DNA from: Acidimicrobiia bacterium
GTDB lineage: Bacteria; Actinomycetota; Acidimicrobiia; Spongiisociales; Spongiisociaceae
Assembly: GCA_011523395.1 (NCBI GenBank)
Contig: WTGW01000114.1
Coordinates: 1-51,328, forward strand
Length of the DNA: 51,328 nucleotides
Direction: 5' to 3'
The position numbers were made by a program, and so were the translations under genes. The notes beneath the pieces were generated by a model. That model saw only the letters and a list, made by a program, of their open reading frames with translations. It did no database searches and was not told the DNA's origin. Shown here piece after piece: positions 49,832 to 51,328 of the stretch. Each line of letters begins with the position of its first letter. Positions within the stretch are counted from its first letter, which is position 1.

Positions 49832-50917
49832 TCAGAGGAAATCGACGGGTACGTAGTCATTCATGCTGGGGAGGCCCCATACCGCCCAGAAATCCCTGGT
49901 CCTGGGTCGCATGACGGTAGCCCCGGAAGTCTCCACCTCATGCGGAGGCGAGGGCACCTGGCACACCCCGTGGCGGGTGAGGTCCATCAGGTCTTCCTGC
50001 TTGAGGTCGGCCCGGTCGAGGTGGTCGATGGCGGCCAACCGGCGCCGGTGCGAACTGTCTTGGAGATCAGCAGGCCGCTCCGTCTCGACCGCTCGGGTGG
50101 CCTCGTCGAGTGTGTGGTTGGTGCGGACAACCGTCTCGGAGGACAGGGTTGTCACAGGTCTGGCGCTGGGCATCGCCTCGATGCTGAAGCCCGTCCCCTC
50201 GGAGTCGAAGATCAGGTAGTTGTGTCCTCCCGCCAGATCCGCGTCCAGGATCACGTCCCGGGCATCGGCAGCGGTCTCGGCGAGAAGAGCGTGGCGGACC
50301 ACGGTAGGCCACGTCACCCCGATCTGCCCGTCGGAAGCGGTCAGGTTGGTGATGCCCACGCACACCCCGTGCTCGTTCATGCCGATCTGGCCGAGGCAAC
50401 CAACGGTGGTGAAGATGAGTGCCCGCGGCCCGTCGTCAGGCCTGGTGCGCATGAGGATCACGTGGTCGGTGGCCGAAGCGTGCATGTCCCACGTCTGCCC
50501 GAAGAAACCGGCCCCTCCAGCCCGGTGGTCCGGCACGATGAACGCCGTACAGTCGTCCTCTACCGTCACGGGGGCGGGGGTCTCGTCACCGAGGTGTGCC
50601 CGCACGGCGTCCACGAAGTCGGTGAATCCGCCCACCACCACCGCCTCCGCCATGCTGATCCCGGCCCCCGAAGCCATCGCCGACATCTCTGTGTAGAGGA
50701 CGGATGACTGCCTCTCATGGGCTTCGAGGCAAGCTTCGGCTAGCCCGAGAATCATCGGTCTACGGACCGGCGCGCCGGTCCACAGCCCCGACATCACCAG
50801 CCCGATCCGCTCCTCGGTGTACTCCCGGATCTCCGCCGCAAACGTGCTGCCATGGACGCGACCCACCTCGGCAGGAGTTCCACCGACATCCAGCATGCGA
50901 ATAGGAGGCCGTCGCAT
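49832..50917 (-). CDS. C45-family autoproteolytic acyltransferase/hydrolase
   Basis: This 361-residue protein resembles the acyl-CoA:6-aminopenicillanate acyltransferase (C45) branch of N-terminal-nucleophile hydrolases. The self-cleaving nucleophile is expected at Cys123 (EDDCTAF); cleavage would free it as the N-terminus of the beta chain. FFGQTWDMHA and GCLGQIGMNEHGVCVGITNL (as GQIGMNEHGV) are the usual following motifs. Family members acylate or deacylate amines. ATG 50917 was preferred to TTG 50926 because TACGCT lies 8 nt before it (leaderless). It is the first gene of the pot operon, so it may process the imported polyamine or a conjugate. Confidence 0.88.
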   Translation of the reverse strand: MRRPPIRMLDVGGTPAEVGRVHGSTFAAEIREYTEERIGLVMSGLWTGAPVRRPMILGLAEACLEAHERQSSVLYTEMSAMASGAGISMAEAVVVGGFTDFVDAVRAHLGDETPAPVTVEDDCTAFIVPDHRAGGAGFFGQTWDMHASATDHVILMRTRPDDGPRALIFTTVGCLGQIGMNEHGVCVGITNLTASDGQIGVTWPTVVRHALLAETAADARDVILDADLAGGHNYLIFDSEGTGFSIEAMPSARPVTTLSSETVVRTNHTLDEATRAVETERPADLQDSSHRRRLAAIDHLDRADLKQEDLMDLTRHGVCQVPSPPHEVETSGATVMRPRTRDFWAVWGLPSMNDYVPVDFL

Positions 50918-50925
50918 CTGTTCCA

Positions 50926-50931
50926 AGCGTA
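50926..50931 (-). promoter_or_regulatory. Putative leaderless promoter -10 of the C45-pot operon
   Basis: TACGCT on the minus strand (50931-50926) stands 8 nt before the ATG at 50917, with no Shine-Dalgarno in between. The spacing equals that of the other leaderless candidates. The 146 bp from 50932 to 51077 hold no gene. Confidence 0.45.
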
Positions 50932-51077
50932 ATGGTCAGAGCCGCCGGACTGCCTGACGGGCTCGTGGTCGCCGAGGCGCCGGCAGCCGACTAGCAGCAC
51001 CTGGAAGCTTGGCCCATCCGGGTGTCCACAGGGTGTGGCGGGGCGGACCGGCGGAAGGCTCGAGGCGTCCCACCGGC

Positions 51078-51328
51078 CTACTCACTGCTGTACTTGGCGT
51101 ACTTCTCCAGCAGCCGGACCGGCTTCTGCAGGGCGTCCCTACGGAAGGGTTCGCCCAACTCCTGGCTCACCTTTATCTCGAGCACGGTGGGCCGCTCTGA
51201 TTCGACAGCCGCTCGCAGGGCGTCGCCGACCTCTCCCGGCTTCTCGACCACCTCGCCCCGGGCCCCCATGGCTCGGGCGATGGCCGCGAAGCTCGGGTTC
51301 TCGAGCATGGTCGCCACGTAGCGGTCGT
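51078..51328 (-). CDS. Thiamine-diphosphate enzyme, C-terminal fragment (Xsc-like?)
   Basis: The reading frame enters from the right edge and ends at 51078, so only about 83 C-terminal residues are seen (DRYVATMLENPSF to LLEKYAKYSSE). This is the end of a thiamine-diphosphate enzyme of the acetolactate-synthase fold: NPSFAAIARAMGARG is the usual final Rossmann helix, and PTVLEIKV the last strand. The tail ELGEPFRRDALQKPVRLLEKY resembles sulfoacetaldehyde acetyltransferase (Xsc), which would link to taurine-type sulfonate use. This is recognised from memory only and needs the full gene. Confidence 0.6.
   Translation of the reverse strand, partial: DRYVATMLENPSFAAIARAMGARGEVVEKPGEVGDALRAAVESERPTVLEIKVSQELGEPFRRDALQKPVRLLEKYAKYSSE

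Overview
The window is about 51 kb of high-GC DNA with dense gene packing, many 1-4 nt stop/start overlaps and frequent GTG/TTG starts. Together with Thr/Ala-rich lipoprotein linkers after an AAAC lipobox and putative leaderless promoters (TANNNT 7-8 nt before the start codon), this points to an actinobacterium. Acidimicrobiia is my best guess, by inference only. Both ends look incomplete: the left end starts in a 7-bp tandem repeat and the right end cuts through a thiamine-diphosphate enzyme gene.

Layout. (1) 0.2-3.7 kb: a small single-cluster ferredoxin diverges from a 2-oxoacid dehydrogenase operon (E1alpha, E1beta, E2; no E3). (2) 3.7-12.5 kb: an M20 amidohydrolase / cupin / MmgE-PrpD operon diverges from SDR / dihydroorotase-like amidohydrolase / FMN 2-hydroxyacid oxidase / malate synthase G. 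The divergent promoters of regions 1 and 2 carry nearly the same 19-bp palindrome, so one regulator may control both. (3) 12.5-22 kb: an acyl-CoA ligase, a B12-binding subunit and an unusual B12-dependent acyl-CoA mutase, an M20 hydrolase and an SDR on the minus strand; opposite them two acyl-CoA dehydrogenases, a crotonase without its usual glutamates and a dimeric alpha/beta-barrel protein. (4) 21.9-31.6 kb: a second catabolic operon with a more conventional mutase large subunit, AMP ligase, citryl-CoA-lyase-like protein, an AstE/AspA-like protein lacking two zinc ligands, a tricarballylate-dehydrogenase-type flavoprotein, a cyclase-family hydrolase and an LLM flavin enzyme. The B12-enzyme chaperone MeaB diverges from it. 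(5) 31.6-36.4 kb: a branched-chain-amino-acid-type (Liv) ABC importer with a fused permease-ATPase. (6) 36.5-41.1 kb: a Gfo/Idh/MocA oxidoreductase, a membrane pyrophosphatase and a double-domain histidine phosphatase. (7) 41.2-44 kb: a VapBC toxin-antitoxin pair and a GNAT/FAD-oxidoreductase divergent pair. (8) 44.1-51.3 kb: a tRNA-like element (possible tRNA-Sec), the epoxyqueuosine reductase QueG, a polyamine-type ABC importer (potABCD) with a C45 acyltransferase-like gene, and the partial thiamine-diphosphate enzyme.

How it may work together: the Liv importer, CoA ligases, two B12 mutases with MeaB, lyase, dehydrogenases and crotonase look like equipment for importing, activating, rearranging and cleaving unusual branched or polycarboxylic acids. 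Malate synthase and the 2-oxoacid dehydrogenase would feed the products into central metabolism. The substrates cannot be read from sequence. No classical transcription factor gene is visible in the window apart from the VapB-type antitoxin.
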